Notes: generated by a model not told the origin, from the sequence alone. 35,909 bases of DNA from Oscillospiraceae bacterium (GCA_015067675.1 SVMB01000032.1:1-35909); one strand, 5' to 3'; shown: positions 1 to 7,803, numbered from the stretch's first letter. Numbers and translations are program-made.

Positions 1-884
1 GGGCCGCGGTGACGGACCTTAAAGCGGCGCTGGACACCGGCGATCTTCGGCTCATCAAACCACACCACGTCGCGGTCCTCCATGGCGGAGATGACGCGGC
101 CTGCAAGCTTACGGCCCATGGCGCGGTAATACTTCGGGATCTTTGCATGAGTGCCGTTTTCGAAGTCGATATGGTTGAGGTTTCCGAAGAAGCCGTTGAG
201 GAACACGGGCATAAACTCCGCGCCGTAGACCAGGCGCAGGGTATCGCGCATGGCGCCGGGGAAGTCGGAGGAGAACTCGGTGCCGCCGACGCAGTCGGTA
301 TGGCAGGCGTAGTTGACGATGACGCCCATGCGGCCGCCGTCGGCGTGGTCGATGATGAGGCAGGAGACCTCGGGGTCGATCTTACCGAAGGGCTTGGAGG
401 TACCGACACCGGCGTTGGTGCGCAGGCTGCCGTCGGGCAGCACGCGGTCGCGGTAGTTGGCGATGGTTTCATCGTAAGCGCGGCCGAAGCCGATGCGCAC
501 GGGCACCATGCGCTGAGAGGCCAGCACTGCGGCCTCCACGGCCTTATCGCCCAGCCAGTCGCAGAAGGCGTCGTCACGGGTACAGACGAAGTTGAGGGTG
601 GGGCCGCCGGTATGGACGTGGGTGGCATGGATGGTGACGGCGGCTTCATCGAGGCCGAGCTTTTCGGCGATCTCGGCGCGGGCACGGTCACAGACCGTCG
701 CAGGGATACCGATCATATCGCAGGCAACGATGACGCTGACGACCTTATCATCCTCAGCGAACACCACGGCTTCGGCGTACAGACGCTCCTTGATACCGGA
801 AGCAAGGCGCACGGTGAAGTAGCCGGGGATTTGTGCGCCCAGCGCAGGGGTGATATCATGTTCATAGATACCGCATTTCAGCAT
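1..884 (-). CDS. Neutral ceramidase-like hydrolase, 3' end cut by window edge
   Basis: About 294 residues are readable from the ATG at 882-884; the C-terminus lies left of the window. An AAGGAGCT ribosome site precedes the start. The sequence opens MLKCGIYEHDITP and carries ATHVHTGG near residue 87, which matches the metal-binding HxH segment (SSHTHSGP-like) of the neutral/alkaline non-lysosomal ceramidase N-terminal domain. NYACHTDCVGG and FLNGFFGNLNH further along fit the same fold. Family members are zinc amidases, but many bacterial ones, this one included, lack an obvious signal peptide and act on unknown substrates rather than ceramide. It is separated from the upstream M81 gene by about 590 bp of structured DNA, so it is probably its own transcription unit. 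The family call is good; the substrate is unknown. Confidence 0.75.
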   Translation of the reverse strand, partial: MLKCGIYEHDITPALGAQIPGYFTVRLASGIKERLYAEAVVFAEDDKVVSVIVACDMIGIPATVCDRARAEIAEKLGLDEAAVTIHATHVHTGGPTLNFVCTRDDAFCDWLGDKAVEAAVLASQRMVPVRIGFGRAYDETIANYRDRVLPDGSLRTNAGVGTSKPFGKIDPEVSCLIIDHADGGRMGVIVNYACHTDCVGGTEFSSDFPGAMRDTLRLVYGAEFMPVFLNGFFGNLNHIDFENGTHAKIPKYYRAMGRKLAGRVISAMEDRDVVWFDEPKIAGVQRRFKVRHRG

Positions 885-1041
885 AAAAACAGCTCCTTAT
901 TTATGGTTTAAAGGTGTTATAGGTTATTGGAAAGTGTACAGACGTGTTTTTGTGTTTGGTAAGCCTCTGCCTGGCAGCAAGTATTATCTGGATGTAACTG
1001 ATAAGCCTCGGCGGCTTGAGCCTGTCATTGTGTTCTAGACA

Positions 1042-1434
1042 CACGCCCTGTGGCCTTATGCCGGCCACCTCGGCACTTACTTTCCGCTTGTACGGAAAGT
1101 AAGCAAAGGTACACGAAGGGAAAACACCGGTTTTCCCTTTCGAAACCCATTCCAGAGACGACCATCGCCTATGTACTTCACTTAACCAGGTTCGTGCCGA
1201 GCACAGCACCGAGGCAGCCTGGGTGCTGTGAGGGGAACTACCATGGTTACAAGCTCTTCATAGGCGATATTCCGCCGAAATCTGGGCCGGGGACCGGGGC
1301 ATGACGCGGTATCGATCGATCAAAACGACTTGTAGGCCCCGGTGGCGCTCTTTGCCTACTTTCTCTCGACATGGAGAGAAAGTAGGCGCGGGGTGCATGC
1401 GCAATGCACAGGGCGTACGGGTTCAGAACCCGTG
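1042..1434. repeat. Large interrupted palindromic element with hairpin arms
   Basis: The 587-bp gap between the first two genes holds no convincing gene. Its two ends are inverted copies of one module. On the minus strand the left arm reads CTTTGCTTACTTTCCG, then a hairpin, then CACAGGGCGT (complement at 1043-1052). On the plus strand the right arm reads CTTTGCCTACTTTCTC, a hairpin, then CACAGGGCGT (1407-1416). Perfect stems are seen at 1077-1104 (CTTACTTTCCG/CGGAAAGTAAG), 1120-1141 (AAGGGAAAAC/GTTTTCCCTT), 1354-1387 (GCCTACTTTCTCTC/GAGAGAAAGTAGGC) and 1418-1434 (ACGGGTTC/GAACCCGT). Short ORFs here follow the hairpins and look non-coding. Confidence 0.75.
1164..1268. other. Nested stem structure, possible structured RNA
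   Basis: This is the core of the palindromic element. An outer perfect 10-bp stem pairs ATCGCCTATG (1164-1173) with CATAGGCGAT (1259-1268). Inside it, AACCA pairs with TGGTT and GTTC with GAAC, and the apex is a 9-bp stem CACAGCACC/GGTGCTGTG. Three coaxial nested stems in about 105 nt are more than expected by chance in a non-coding gap. I do not recognise a known RNA family, and the transcribed strand cannot be told because the pairing is symmetric. Confidence 0.5.
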
Positions 1435-1471
1435 ATCCTCCCTGCGCCGCAGGCACACAACCTTTCAGAAC

Positions 1472-2971
1472 TTACCTACTCAACTCAAAACTTCTTTTTG
1501 CCTCCGCCAGCGGATAATACCCGGGATTGGCCTGCTTAAAGACAAACGTCGAGAGATCAGAGGAATGAATGCCGGGAGAATCGCATGAAACAATCCCTGC
1601 CACTTGATCCTTCCACCATGCCTTGAAATGCTGTGAAGACTTCAGGGCGATGATTTTCAGCTCCGGCCAGTCCACACCTGCAATGCGCAGCGGACCGTCG
1701 TCAAAGGTCTGGGTACGGAAAGACGATACCACAATGTTGACGTTGCCCACCACCAGACAGACCGTGGGGCCCATGTGGTTCACCGCGCCCTTGCCCATCA
1801 TGGACTTGCGCATCACAACACCGTCCGAGATGCACTTGACGTAGGCATCGGGCAGGTCGATGGGCTCGCCGTGGAATTTGTCGGTCTTGCCGCCGAGCTT
1901 CACGGCAATGTGCGCACCCACACCGGCCTTGGTCGCCTGCAGGGCAACCTCCGGATCGTAGATAAAGCCGTAGGCCGAGGGGACGTTGCGCGAAAGCATC
2001 TCCCGCAGCAGATGCGTGCCGTCGCCGGGAGTGCCGCCGCCGGGATTGTCGGAGCTTTCGTTGATGAGCACCGGGAACGCGTCGGAGGAAAGGGCGATGT
2101 CCATGGCCTCCTTCGCCGAATGAAGGGGCAGATTGAAGTCCGTGCGGTGATCCCATGCCCAGGAGGCGATCTTTTCGGCATTGCGGTCGGCGGAGGCCTG
2201 CGTTTTCGCCATCGTCACGACGCTCACGCCGCAGTCGGGGACGTCGGCAAAGGGGAATCCCTGGAAGAACGACGCCGCAAGGAGGTCAGAATCCGCTTCC
2301 TCGCACTCGATGAGCCGTGCGCGCACTTCGGCTGCAGGGCCGGAGAGCGTCACGCCCTGCGCGGGCGCCAGATGCCAGGGAAGCTTCACCAGCCGCTTTG
2401 CAGGACGGTAGTTGTTCTCCACCATGTCGCAGAGAATGCGCAGCATGATGCGGCCTGCGTCGTATTCGTCGGTGTGGGGGTAGTTCTTGACGCCGATGAG
2501 CAGGTCTGAGAGGTTCACCATGTCCTCGGAGATGTTGCCGTGCAGGTCAAGCACCACGCCGATGGGAATTTCGCAGCCGAAGCGTGCCCGGATGGCCCGC
2601 AGGAACTCCCCCTCCAGGTCGGGACAGCCGTGGGCGGCACCGGCACCGTGCATACTCAGGGCAATGGCGTCAAAGGGCTCCTTCTGCCACTCTTCCCAGA
2701 GCAGCTCCACCAGCCGGTCGCGGGAATATTCCATCACCTCGCGGGTACTGGGGCCGGAGGGCTTGAGGGAGGACATCCGGGTGGGGATGAGCTCGATGCC
2801 GAGGGCATCGGCCTCATCAAGGAAGCCGCCGCCGTAGGTTCTCACGCCGCGATAACGCTTTTCATAGTCCTCACGCCCCTCACAGGTCGCGCCGCGGAGT
2901 ACCTCGGGCGTGACGAGGATATTGCCAAAGCCGTTTGTTTCATGTGCAAAACCGCCGGTTGCGATACGCAT
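1472..2971 (-). CDS. M81 family metallopeptidase, MlrC (microcystinase C)-like
   Basis: The 499-residue protein has the full length of the M81/DUF1485 family. Residues 1-13 hold the FAHETN motif with His10 and Glu11. SMHGAG is at 106-111, DLHGN at 142-146, NYPHTDEYDAG at 163-173 and DNPGGGTPGDGT at 308-319, all typical of MlrC N- and C-terminal domains. Members are presumed zinc peptidases or amidases; MlrC opens linear microcystin peptides, but most homologues have unknown substrates. There is no signal peptide. An AAGGGGGA ribosome site supports the start. A consensus-like promoter lies at 3008-3036, so it is transcribed on its own after the terminator of the BNR gene. Its job here may be amide or peptide cleavage; that is inference. 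Confidence 0.85.
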   Translation of the reverse strand: MRIATGGFAHETNGFGNILVTPEVLRGATCEGREDYEKRYRGVRTYGGGFLDEADALGIELIPTRMSSLKPSGPSTREVMEYSRDRLVELLWEEWQKEPFDAIALSMHGAGAAHGCPDLEGEFLRAIRARFGCEIPIGVVLDLHGNISEDMVNLSDLLIGVKNYPHTDEYDAGRIMLRILCDMVENNYRPAKRLVKLPWHLAPAQGVTLSGPAAEVRARLIECEEADSDLLAASFFQGFPFADVPDCGVSVVTMAKTQASADRNAEKIASWAWDHRTDFNLPLHSAKEAMDIALSSDAFPVLINESSDNPGGGTPGDGTHLLREMLSRNVPSAYGFIYDPEVALQATKAGVGAHIAVKLGGKTDKFHGEPIDLPDAYVKCISDGVVMRKSMMGKGAVNHMGPTVCLVVGNVNIVVSSFRTQTFDDGPLRIAGVDWPELKIIALKSSQHFKAWWKDQVAGIVSCDSPGIHSSDLSTFVFKQANPGYYPLAEAKRSFELSR

Positions 2972-3007
2972 CAGTCAGTCCCCCTTATACGTGGTTTATT
3001 TGCCGTC

Positions 3008-3036
3008 AGTATACCACGTCGGAGGGGGATTTGCAA
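3008..3036 (-). promoter_or_regulatory. Sigma-A promoter of the M81 gene
   Basis: Reading the minus strand, TTGCAA (3031-3036), a 17-bp spacer and TATACT (3008-3013) precede the start codon by about 36 bp. Five of six bases match at the -10 and four of six at the -35. Confidence 0.7.
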
Positions 3037-3059
3037 GACTGTTTTTGTGCAAAAGAAAT

Positions 3060-3087
3060 AACCGGGAAGGATTGTTCCTTCCCGGTT
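3060..3087 (-). terminator. Intrinsic terminator after the BNR-propeller gene
   Basis: A perfect 12-bp stem (AACCGGGAAGGA at 3060-3071 with its complement at 3076-3087) has a 4-nt loop. On the minus strand it is followed by TATTTCTTTTGC. It lies 22 bp past the stop codon of the 3110-4435 gene. Confidence 0.75.
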
Positions 3088-3109
3088 GGAATGGTTTTGA
3101 GGCAGGGGA

Positions 3110-4435
3110 TCAGTCGTCGTACTCCACGTACATCACTTCGTCGCAGTGCCAGCCGCCGGTGTGGGCGGCGTAGGTGCCCTCATGCCAGTAAACCGGCAGG
3201 TTGTCCTGGGCGTAGATGGGCACGATGGGACGCCAGGTCTTGATGCCCAGCTCTCCCGGAATGCGGCGGATAACCTGCTCAAGGCGGTAGGTCTGGCCGC
3301 AGTCGCAGGACACGTAGGACTCCACCACGCGGTCGGCACCGTCGAAGCGGGCGACGAAAATGCGGTTTGTGTCAATGGCAGCAACCGCAGCCGGAGAATT
3401 GGGATTGCAGCCCTCCTCGCCGACGCCGTAGTAGTAGGCCATGCCGCCCAGATAGGTCTGGGAGCCGTCGTAGATGCCCTTTGCCAGGAACTCACCCACG
3501 GTGCAGATGGGCTCGGAGATCTGCCAGGCGCCGTCGCGGAAGGTGGCGGAGCGGTAGAAATAATCCCCGGCGGGGATATTGCGGTTTTCATCCACCACGA
3601 AGGGTGCAAAAGCCACCCGCAGGGGCACGGTGGGAGACACATCCAGCAGGCGCACGGTGGTACCGGCGGGAGAGGCGTAGACCACGTCGAGGGCGTCAAG
3701 CTCCATGGACGCGCCGTCGTTGTTGTAGAGGGAGAAGTCGGTGGGAGTGCCGTCGGTTTTGAGGAGCACACCGTCGCGGCTGAAGATGCCGCTGCGGATG
3801 GTATGGTCAGAGGAGCTGTAGGGATGGCCGTAGAGGGCGAAGAACCACTGCTCAGACGGTCCCTCGGGGGTTTTGACGATCTGACGGCGGGTGTCGAAGT
3901 AGAAGAGACCTTCCACGCCGGAGCGCAGGAAGGTGCGGGGCTCAGACCAGGTGCGGGCCTCGTCGGAGGAATAGCGGAACTCCCAGGTCTTGCTGGCAAC
4001 GCGGGTAAAGAGCCAGATCTCGCCCTTTTCGGTGTTCTCAAAAAGCTGGGCATAGGTCACGCTGCCCTCGTAGTTGAGGGTGATCTCCGGGCCGAAGGTG
4101 GAGATATCGTAAGGCTTTTCGGTGATGCGGTATCTGAGGGTCGCGGTGGCGGCGTGGCCGGTATAGGCCACGAGGATGCGGCCGTTTTCCAGAATGCACA
4201 GGGAGGGTGCGTTGTGCTCGTCGGCATAGTTGCAGTTGAGACGGCACAGGCAGTAGTCACGGCTGGGGGTACGGCTGCACTTGGCGTCGAACTCCTTGAT
4301 ATGGATCTCGCCCATGTCGGTCATGTAGGCGATGTAGGTCAGACCGTTGGCGGCAACGATGGCCTTTTCGTTGATCCACCAGTCGGTATTGGCACGCTTG
4401 ATGCGCAGCAGGCGGGCAGCTTCGGTGTTGATCAT
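3110..4435 (-). CDS. BNR-repeat (sialidase-like) beta-propeller protein
   Basis: This 441-residue protein has no signal peptide. Residues 72-94 (DEHNAPSL then GRILVAYTGH) match the first blade of the BNR_4 family, found in several propeller polysaccharide lyases and in uncharacterised glycan proteins. Asp-box-like turns are seen as SSDEARTW near residue 155 and SCDCGQTY near 385. The likely fold is a six- or seven-bladed propeller acting on glycan chains. I cannot tell lyase from sialidase or non-catalytic use, since the sialidase arginine triad is not evident. An AAAGGAGC ribosome site lies 6 bp before the ATG. It is divergent from the AraC regulator at 4582, whose candidate operator abuts its -35, so regulation by that protein is likely. 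Confidence 0.6.
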   Translation of the reverse strand: MINTEAARLLRIKRANTDWWINEKAIVAANGLTYIAYMTDMGEIHIKEFDAKCSRTPSRDYCLCRLNCNYADEHNAPSLCILENGRILVAYTGHAATATLRYRITEKPYDISTFGPEITLNYEGSVTYAQLFENTEKGEIWLFTRVASKTWEFRYSSDEARTWSEPRTFLRSGVEGLFYFDTRRQIVKTPEGPSEQWFFALYGHPYSSSDHTIRSGIFSRDGVLLKTDGTPTDFSLYNNDGASMELDALDVVYASPAGTTVRLLDVSPTVPLRVAFAPFVVDENRNIPAGDYFYRSATFRDGAWQISEPICTVGEFLAKGIYDGSQTYLGGMAYYYGVGEEGCNPNSPAAVAAIDTNRIFVARFDGADRVVESYVSCDCGQTYRLEQVIRRIPGELGIKTWRPIVPIYAQDNLPVYWHEGTYAAHTGGWHCDEVMYVEYDD

Positions 4436-4478
4436 GGCAGAAAGCTCCTTTCATGTCCCGGGGATATCTCATGTCCTG

Positions 4479-4507
4479 AGTATACCACCCGGCACGTTCC
4501 GCGTAAA
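4479..4507 (-). promoter_or_regulatory. Promoter of the BNR-propeller gene
   Basis: On the minus strand, TTTACG (4502-4507), 17 bp and TATACT (4479-4484). The -35 is weak, as is usual for promoters that need an activator, and the direct-repeat site at 4513-4550 begins 5 bp upstream of it. Confidence 0.6.
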
Positions 4508-4512
4508 CCGTT

Positions 4513-4550
4513 AAACCGAAAGAAAAGGGTTGAAAACCGAAAAAAAAGGG
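4513..4550 (+). promoter_or_regulatory. Tandem 17-bp direct repeat, candidate AraC-type operator
   Basis: AAACCGAAAGAAAAGGG (4513-4529) is repeated as AAACCGAAAAAAAAGGG (4534-4550), 16 of 17 bases identical, with a 4-bp gap and hence a 21-bp offset. Two 17-bp half-sites 4 bp apart is the same geometry as araI1-araI2. The distal copy fills the -35/-10 spacer of the regulator's own promoter; the proximal copy lies just upstream of the -35 of the divergent gene. Confidence 0.6.
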
Positions 4551-4558
4551 AGTATGCT
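4530..4558 (+). promoter_or_regulatory. Promoter of the AraC regulator at 4582
   Basis: TTGAAA (4530-4535), 17-bp spacer, TATGCT (4553-4558). A ribosome site AAAGGAGGG follows at 4565-4573. The second operator repeat lies within the spacer, which suggests autorepression. Confidence 0.65.
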
Positions 4559-4581
4559 TTAAGCAAAGGAGGGATGGGGAA

Positions 4582-5403
4582 ATGTTCTGCTCCGATCCGG
4601 CGTGTACCTACAGGATTACGGGCATATTCTGCGTGGAACGCACGCCAACCCCCGATTTTTCTTACAATCACGGCCGAAAACATACCGCGATCTCCTACCG
4701 CATTCGCGGCAGCGCCGCCTTTGACCTGGGGAAACGGCAGCTCACCGCCGGTGACGGCTCCGTGACTTACATCCCGCCGGGCGTTGACTATGGGGTAAAA
4801 AACGATGCTCACGAGAAGCTGATCATCCTGCATCTGCAGCGCATCGGCGGAGACGCGCCGGACTTTGAGGTGGTGGAAAACGCATTCGAGCTGGAGCCGC
4901 TGTTTTTTGCACTCCATAAAAGCTGGGAGGAAGGGGGACCTGCCTCCTATAACCGCAGCATGGCGCAGCTGTATGCGATCTTTGAAGCACTGCAGCGAAA
5001 GCGTGAGCCGCCGATCACGGCCTCAGCCCGGGTGCTGGCACCGGGCCTGGAGCTGCTGCGGCGCAATTTCCGGGATCACACGCTGACGGTGAGCAAACTC
5101 GCCGGAGCCTGCTTTGTCAGCGAGGTGTATTTCCGCAGGCTTTACCGGGAGGCCTTTGGCTGCACGCCGATGCAGACGATTCTCGAGCTGCGCTTTTCCT
5201 ATGCCTGCACGCTGCTGCGGGCAGGCTATTACACCTGCCGGCAGGCAGCGGAAATGGCGGGCTTTGCGGACGTGAAATACTTCCGCACGGCATTTCGCCG
5301 GCGCTTCGGCATCACGCCCACCCAGTACGCCGCCGGTCAGACACTCAAATCTCCGCCTCGGCCACTCTCACGCAGAAGGACGAACCGTAGTGCTGGGGCG
5401 TGA
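4582..5403 (+). CDS. AraC-family transcriptional regulator
   Basis: This 273-residue protein has a cupin-like sensor half (residues 1-150, with a YIPPGVDYGV segment typical of AraC sensor domains) and a C-terminal double helix-turn-helix at about 165-255. The second HTH reads AAEMAGFADVKYFRTAFRRRFGITPTQY, broken here only for description: the core is GFADVKYFRTAF. The start is fixed by the AAAGGAGGG site 8 bp upstream. It is divergent from the BNR-propeller gene and convergent with the GH29 gene. Its last 19 codons are antisense to the end of the fucosidase gene, so the tail after the HTH (LKSPPRPLSRRR...) may be an accident of overlap. It probably activates the propeller gene and represses itself. 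Confidence 0.9.
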   Translation: MFCSDPACTYRITGIFCVERTPTPDFSYNHGRKHTAISYRIRGSAAFDLGKRQLTAGDGSVTYIPPGVDYGVKNDAHEKLIILHLQRIGGDAPDFEVVENAFELEPLFFALHKSWEEGGPASYNRSMAQLYAIFEALQRKREPPITASARVLAPGLELLRRNFRDHTLTVSKLAGACFVSEVYFRRLYREAFGCTPMQTILELRFSYACTLLRAGYYTCRQAAEMAGFADVKYFRTAFRRRFGITPTQYAAGQTLKSPPRPLSRRRTNRSAGA

Positions 5404-6619
5404 CGCGCAGGACGAGGGTATCATCCTGCTGCACAAAGGAGAGCTCCTCGCCGGAGTCCATCCAGCGCACGGATTTCACCCGGTCGGGGACGTTGTCAAA
5501 GGCGTAGCTGCCGCAGTAGTAACTGCGCATGGTCACGTTTTCATCCCCTGCGATGCCGGTGTTGACGCAGAAGATGTAGAGCTTGCCCTCACCCTTGAGG
5601 ATGAAGCAGCGCTCGTCGTTTGAGTCGTAGTGTACCCCGAGATGGGACGCAGCGCCGTAGGAAACGGCGCCGTAGGGACGGCCCGAGTAGACGGCCTCGC
5701 CGAAGATCTCCATCCAGCGGCCGATGAGAGCCATGAGCTCCCGCTGATAGGGCTGCACGCCGCCTTCGGCGGTGGGGCCGATATTGAGCAGATAGTTTGC
5801 ACCGGCCTTACGGCAGCGGCAGATGTTATTGATGAGCCTGGCGGGGGACTTGTAGTTGAAGTCGTTGATGCCGATGGACCAGTGGTCGTTGATGGTATCG
5901 CACATCTCGGCAGCGAGATACTTGGGCATGCCCTCCCGGTTCATGGGACGGGGATTGCCGCGCTCGTAGGGGATGACGTCCAGGTCGGGATGGCTGACCA
6001 CGCCTTTGCTGTTGATGCCCATGTTGTTGAGGAGGATTGCCTCGGGCTGGTACTTGCGGATCATGCTGTAGAGCCGGGTCTCCTTCCAGTCGGCGTCGCG
6101 GTAGGTGGAGTTGCCGTCGAACCAGAAGCCGCCGATCTTGCCGTAGTGGGTGCAGAGAATCTCGACGCTTTTATAGAGGTAGTCCAGATACCGGTCGAAG
6201 TTATCCACGAAATCGGGATTATACCAGTCGCGGGTGGTATGGTAGAGGAAGGGCGAAATGCCGTGGCGGTGGCAGGCGTCCACGAACTCGCCCACCAGAT
6301 CCCGTCCGCAGGGGGTATGCATGACGTCGAAGTCATTGAGTCCCCGGGTATCGTAGAGGGAGAAGCCCTCGTGGTGGCGGGAGGTGAAGCAGATATAGCG
6401 GCAGCCGGCGTTCTTCGCGGTGAGCACCAGCTCATCGGCGTCGAAGTCCTCGGCGGTGAAGGTGTCGGCGAGTTTTTTATACTCGGCCATGTCCATGTTT
6501 TCCACCTTGTAGACCCATTCGCCCCGTCCGAGCTGGGAGTAGAGTCCCCAGTGGACAAACATGCCGAATCCCATCTGTTCAAAGTCCAGAACATACTGTG
6601 CAGGTACCGGTAAAGCCAT
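5345..6619 (-). CDS. GH29 alpha-L-fucosidase
   Basis: The 424-residue protein would release terminal alpha-L-fucose from oligosaccharides by a retaining mechanism. The GH29 barrel is read from MGFGMFVHWGLYS (16-28), TSRHHEGFSLYD (79-90) and FWFDG (165-169), where Asp168 aligns with the catalytic nucleophile. A short C-terminal beta domain follows from about residue 330. It begins with MALPVPAQY and has no signal peptide, so it should act in the cytoplasm on imported sugar chains. The start has an AAAGGAGA site. Its stop codon lies inside the 3' end of the convergent AraC gene, a 59-bp overlap. It is divergent from a second AraC regulator at 6773, its likely controller. Confidence 0.88.
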   Translation of the reverse strand: MALPVPAQYVLDFEQMGFGMFVHWGLYSQLGRGEWVYKVENMDMAEYKKLADTFTAEDFDADELVLTAKNAGCRYICFTSRHHEGFSLYDTRGLNDFDVMHTPCGRDLVGEFVDACHRHGISPFLYHTTRDWYNPDFVDNFDRYLDYLYKSVEILCTHYGKIGGFWFDGNSTYRDADWKETRLYSMIRKYQPEAILLNNMGINSKGVVSHPDLDVIPYERGNPRPMNREGMPKYLAAEMCDTINDHWSIGINDFNYKSPARLINNICRCRKAGANYLLNIGPTAEGGVQPYQRELMALIGRWMEIFGEAVYSGRPYGAVSYGAASHLGVHYDSNDERCFILKGEGKLYIFCVNTGIAGDENVTMRSYYCGSYAFDNVPDRVKSVRWMDSGEELSFVQQDDTLVLRVTPQHYGSSFCVRVAEAEI

Positions 6620-6649
6620 GATGCAGTCTCCTTTGATGTTGATAACTCT

Positions 6650-6677
6650 ATTATACCGTTCCTGCCTGCCGCTGCAA
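6650..6677 (-). promoter_or_regulatory. Promoter of the GH29 gene
   Basis: On the minus strand a perfect TATAAT (6650-6655) lies 30 bp from the start codon. The best -35 is TTGCAG (6672-6677) with a 16-bp spacer, a weak match that would suit an activated promoter. Confidence 0.55.
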
Positions 6678-6718
6678 TGTCCATTCGCACAGCTTTTTGC
6701 TCAAAAGCACCGTATGAC

Positions 6719-6748
6719 TTGACAGCGGGCCGGATTCTCGCCTATACT
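6719..6748 (+). promoter_or_regulatory. Promoter of the AraC regulator at 6773
   Basis: A perfect TTGACA (6719-6724), 18-bp spacer and TATACT (6743-6748). It lies inside the longest possible reading frame of the next gene (from an ATG at 6677), which argues that translation starts downstream at a GTG. Confidence 0.7.
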
Positions 6749-6772
6749 GTATCCGGAAGGGAGCGGGTGGGC

Positions 6773-7546
6773 GTGCAGGAACGTTTTCACATTCACATCT
6801 ACGGAAAGTCCGGGGATCTGACAAACTGGGAGCGGATTCTCAACCGAAAGACCTATACAAACCGCCTGTACTATATTCTTGAAGAGGGCGCGGGATATCT
6901 GGAAAATCACGAAAAGCACTACTTTCTCAAAAACCACATCTATCTGCTCAGCCACCGGGCACAGTTCACCTGTTTTCTTGAGGACCCGGCCTTTTCCCAT
7001 CTCTACATCAACTACACCGACGACAGTCTTTCCGGCTACGACCGGGTCATCGATGTTGACCCCGCGGCATCTCCCCTCCTCCGGGCGGATGCGGAGGTAT
7101 TCCGGGCATATCTGGACAGCCGCTTTGCATTGCTTCCGGGCATCAACCGCTTTTCCGGTACGGAGGAGCGGCTTGAGCTGATTCTTGCGTCGTTTCTCTG
7201 GGACATCGAACGGCTCCACACCCCGCAGGGGCTGTCCGACCCGATGATCGTGGACAGCCTGCGCTACATCCACACCCACTTTTCGGAAAACATCACCGTG
7301 CGGGAGCTGGCGGCGCGGGCATATCTCTCCCGCAACCGCTTCACCGACCTCTTCTCGGCAGCGCTCGGCATCACGCCCTATCAGTACATCCGGGATTACC
7401 GCTTCGACGTGGCGATTGATCTGCTCAAGGCGGGTGTGTCCGTGGGCGACGCTGCGGAGAAATGCGGCTTTGAGTCAGGCGCCGCCTTTTCAAGCAGCTT
7501 CCGCAAAAAATTCGGCTTTCCCCCCACCAGAATCACCCGCCCGTAA
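6773..7546 (+). CDS. AraC-family regulator with GTG start
   Basis: I choose the GTG at 6773 (257 residues): an AAGGGAG ribosome site lies 9 bp upstream and a near-consensus promoter sits at 6719-6748, downstream of the in-frame ATG at 6677. The GTG at 6767 is too close to the ribosome site. The N-terminal half (HIHIYGKSGDL, then a YYILEEGAGYL strand pair) is a cupin-like sensor. The C-terminal double HTH runs from about residue 160, with VRELAARAYLSRNRF and AAEKCGFESGAAFSSSF as the recognition segments. It is divergent from the GH29 fucosidase gene with about 150 bp between starts, which suggests it senses a fucosylated sugar or a product; that is inference. Confidence 0.88.
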   Translation: MQERFHIHIYGKSGDLTNWERILNRKTYTNRLYYILEEGAGYLENHEKHYFLKNHIYLLSHRAQFTCFLEDPAFSHLYINYTDDSLSGYDRVIDVDPAASPLLRADAEVFRAYLDSRFALLPGINRFSGTEERLELILASFLWDIERLHTPQGLSDPMIVDSLRYIHTHFSENITVRELAARAYLSRNRFTDLFSAALGITPYQYIRDYRFDVAIDLLKAGVSVGDAAEKCGFESGAAFSSSFRKKFGFPPTRITRP

Positions 7547-7583
7547 CCCACGCGATTTCCCATACAAAAGTCGTGATTTGCCA

Positions 7584-7612
7584 TTTCTATTGTCGCCCGA
7601 ATGTGATAGAAT
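7584..7612 (+). promoter_or_regulatory. Possible extended -10 promoter of the phosphotriesterase operon
   Basis: TGATAGAAT (7604-7612) is an extended -10 (TGn-TAGAAT). The -35 position at 7584-7589 (TTTCTA) is poor. If used, the transcript would carry a leader of about 185 nt with the hairpins described next. Confidence 0.4.
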
Positions 7613-7633
7613 GAAAAGACAATCAAACACAGT

Positions 7634-7789
7634 GTTTTGCAAAACCATGCAGCAGCAGATGCGCTGCGCTGTTTTCAGTGAAATATTTTGCTCTGCAAAA
7701 TGTGAAATTGAAACTTTGCAGTTTCAGTGAAATAACATCCGCCTGAGCCGGTGGATGTTACTGAGACAATGTTTTGCAAACATTGTCTC
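7634..7789 (+). other. Serial hairpins with GTGAAAT spacers in a 5' leader
   Basis: The 257-bp gap before the phosphotriesterase gene holds consecutive perfect stems: GTTTTGCAAAAC (7634-7645), ATTTTGC/GCAAAAT (7685-7701), TGAAACT/AGTTTCA (7709-7726), TAACATCC/GGATGTTA (7733-7760) and GAGACAATGTT/AACATTGTCTC (7763-7789). The heptamer GTGAAAT separates the middle ones at 7678, 7702 and 7727, about 24 bp apart. The last stem ends directly before the AAAGGGGG ribosome site (7790-7797), so it could affect translation. It resembles modular intergenic repeats; family membership is not proven. Confidence 0.65.
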
Positions 7790-7803
7790 AAAGGGGGATG
7801 CAG

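Noticed and set aside
9..911. 300-residue plus-strand reading frame
   Set aside because: Antisense shadow of the ceramidase-like gene; composition is that of a GC-rich opposite strand and no ribosome site precedes it.
901..1456. Several small ORFs of 60-100 codons in the first intergenic gap
   Set aside because: They follow hairpin arms on both strands, overlap one another and lack ribosome sites.
7678..7733. GTGAAAT repeats as a CRISPR array
   Set aside because: The repeats are only 7 bp, the spacers are hairpins rather than unique sequence and no cas gene is present.
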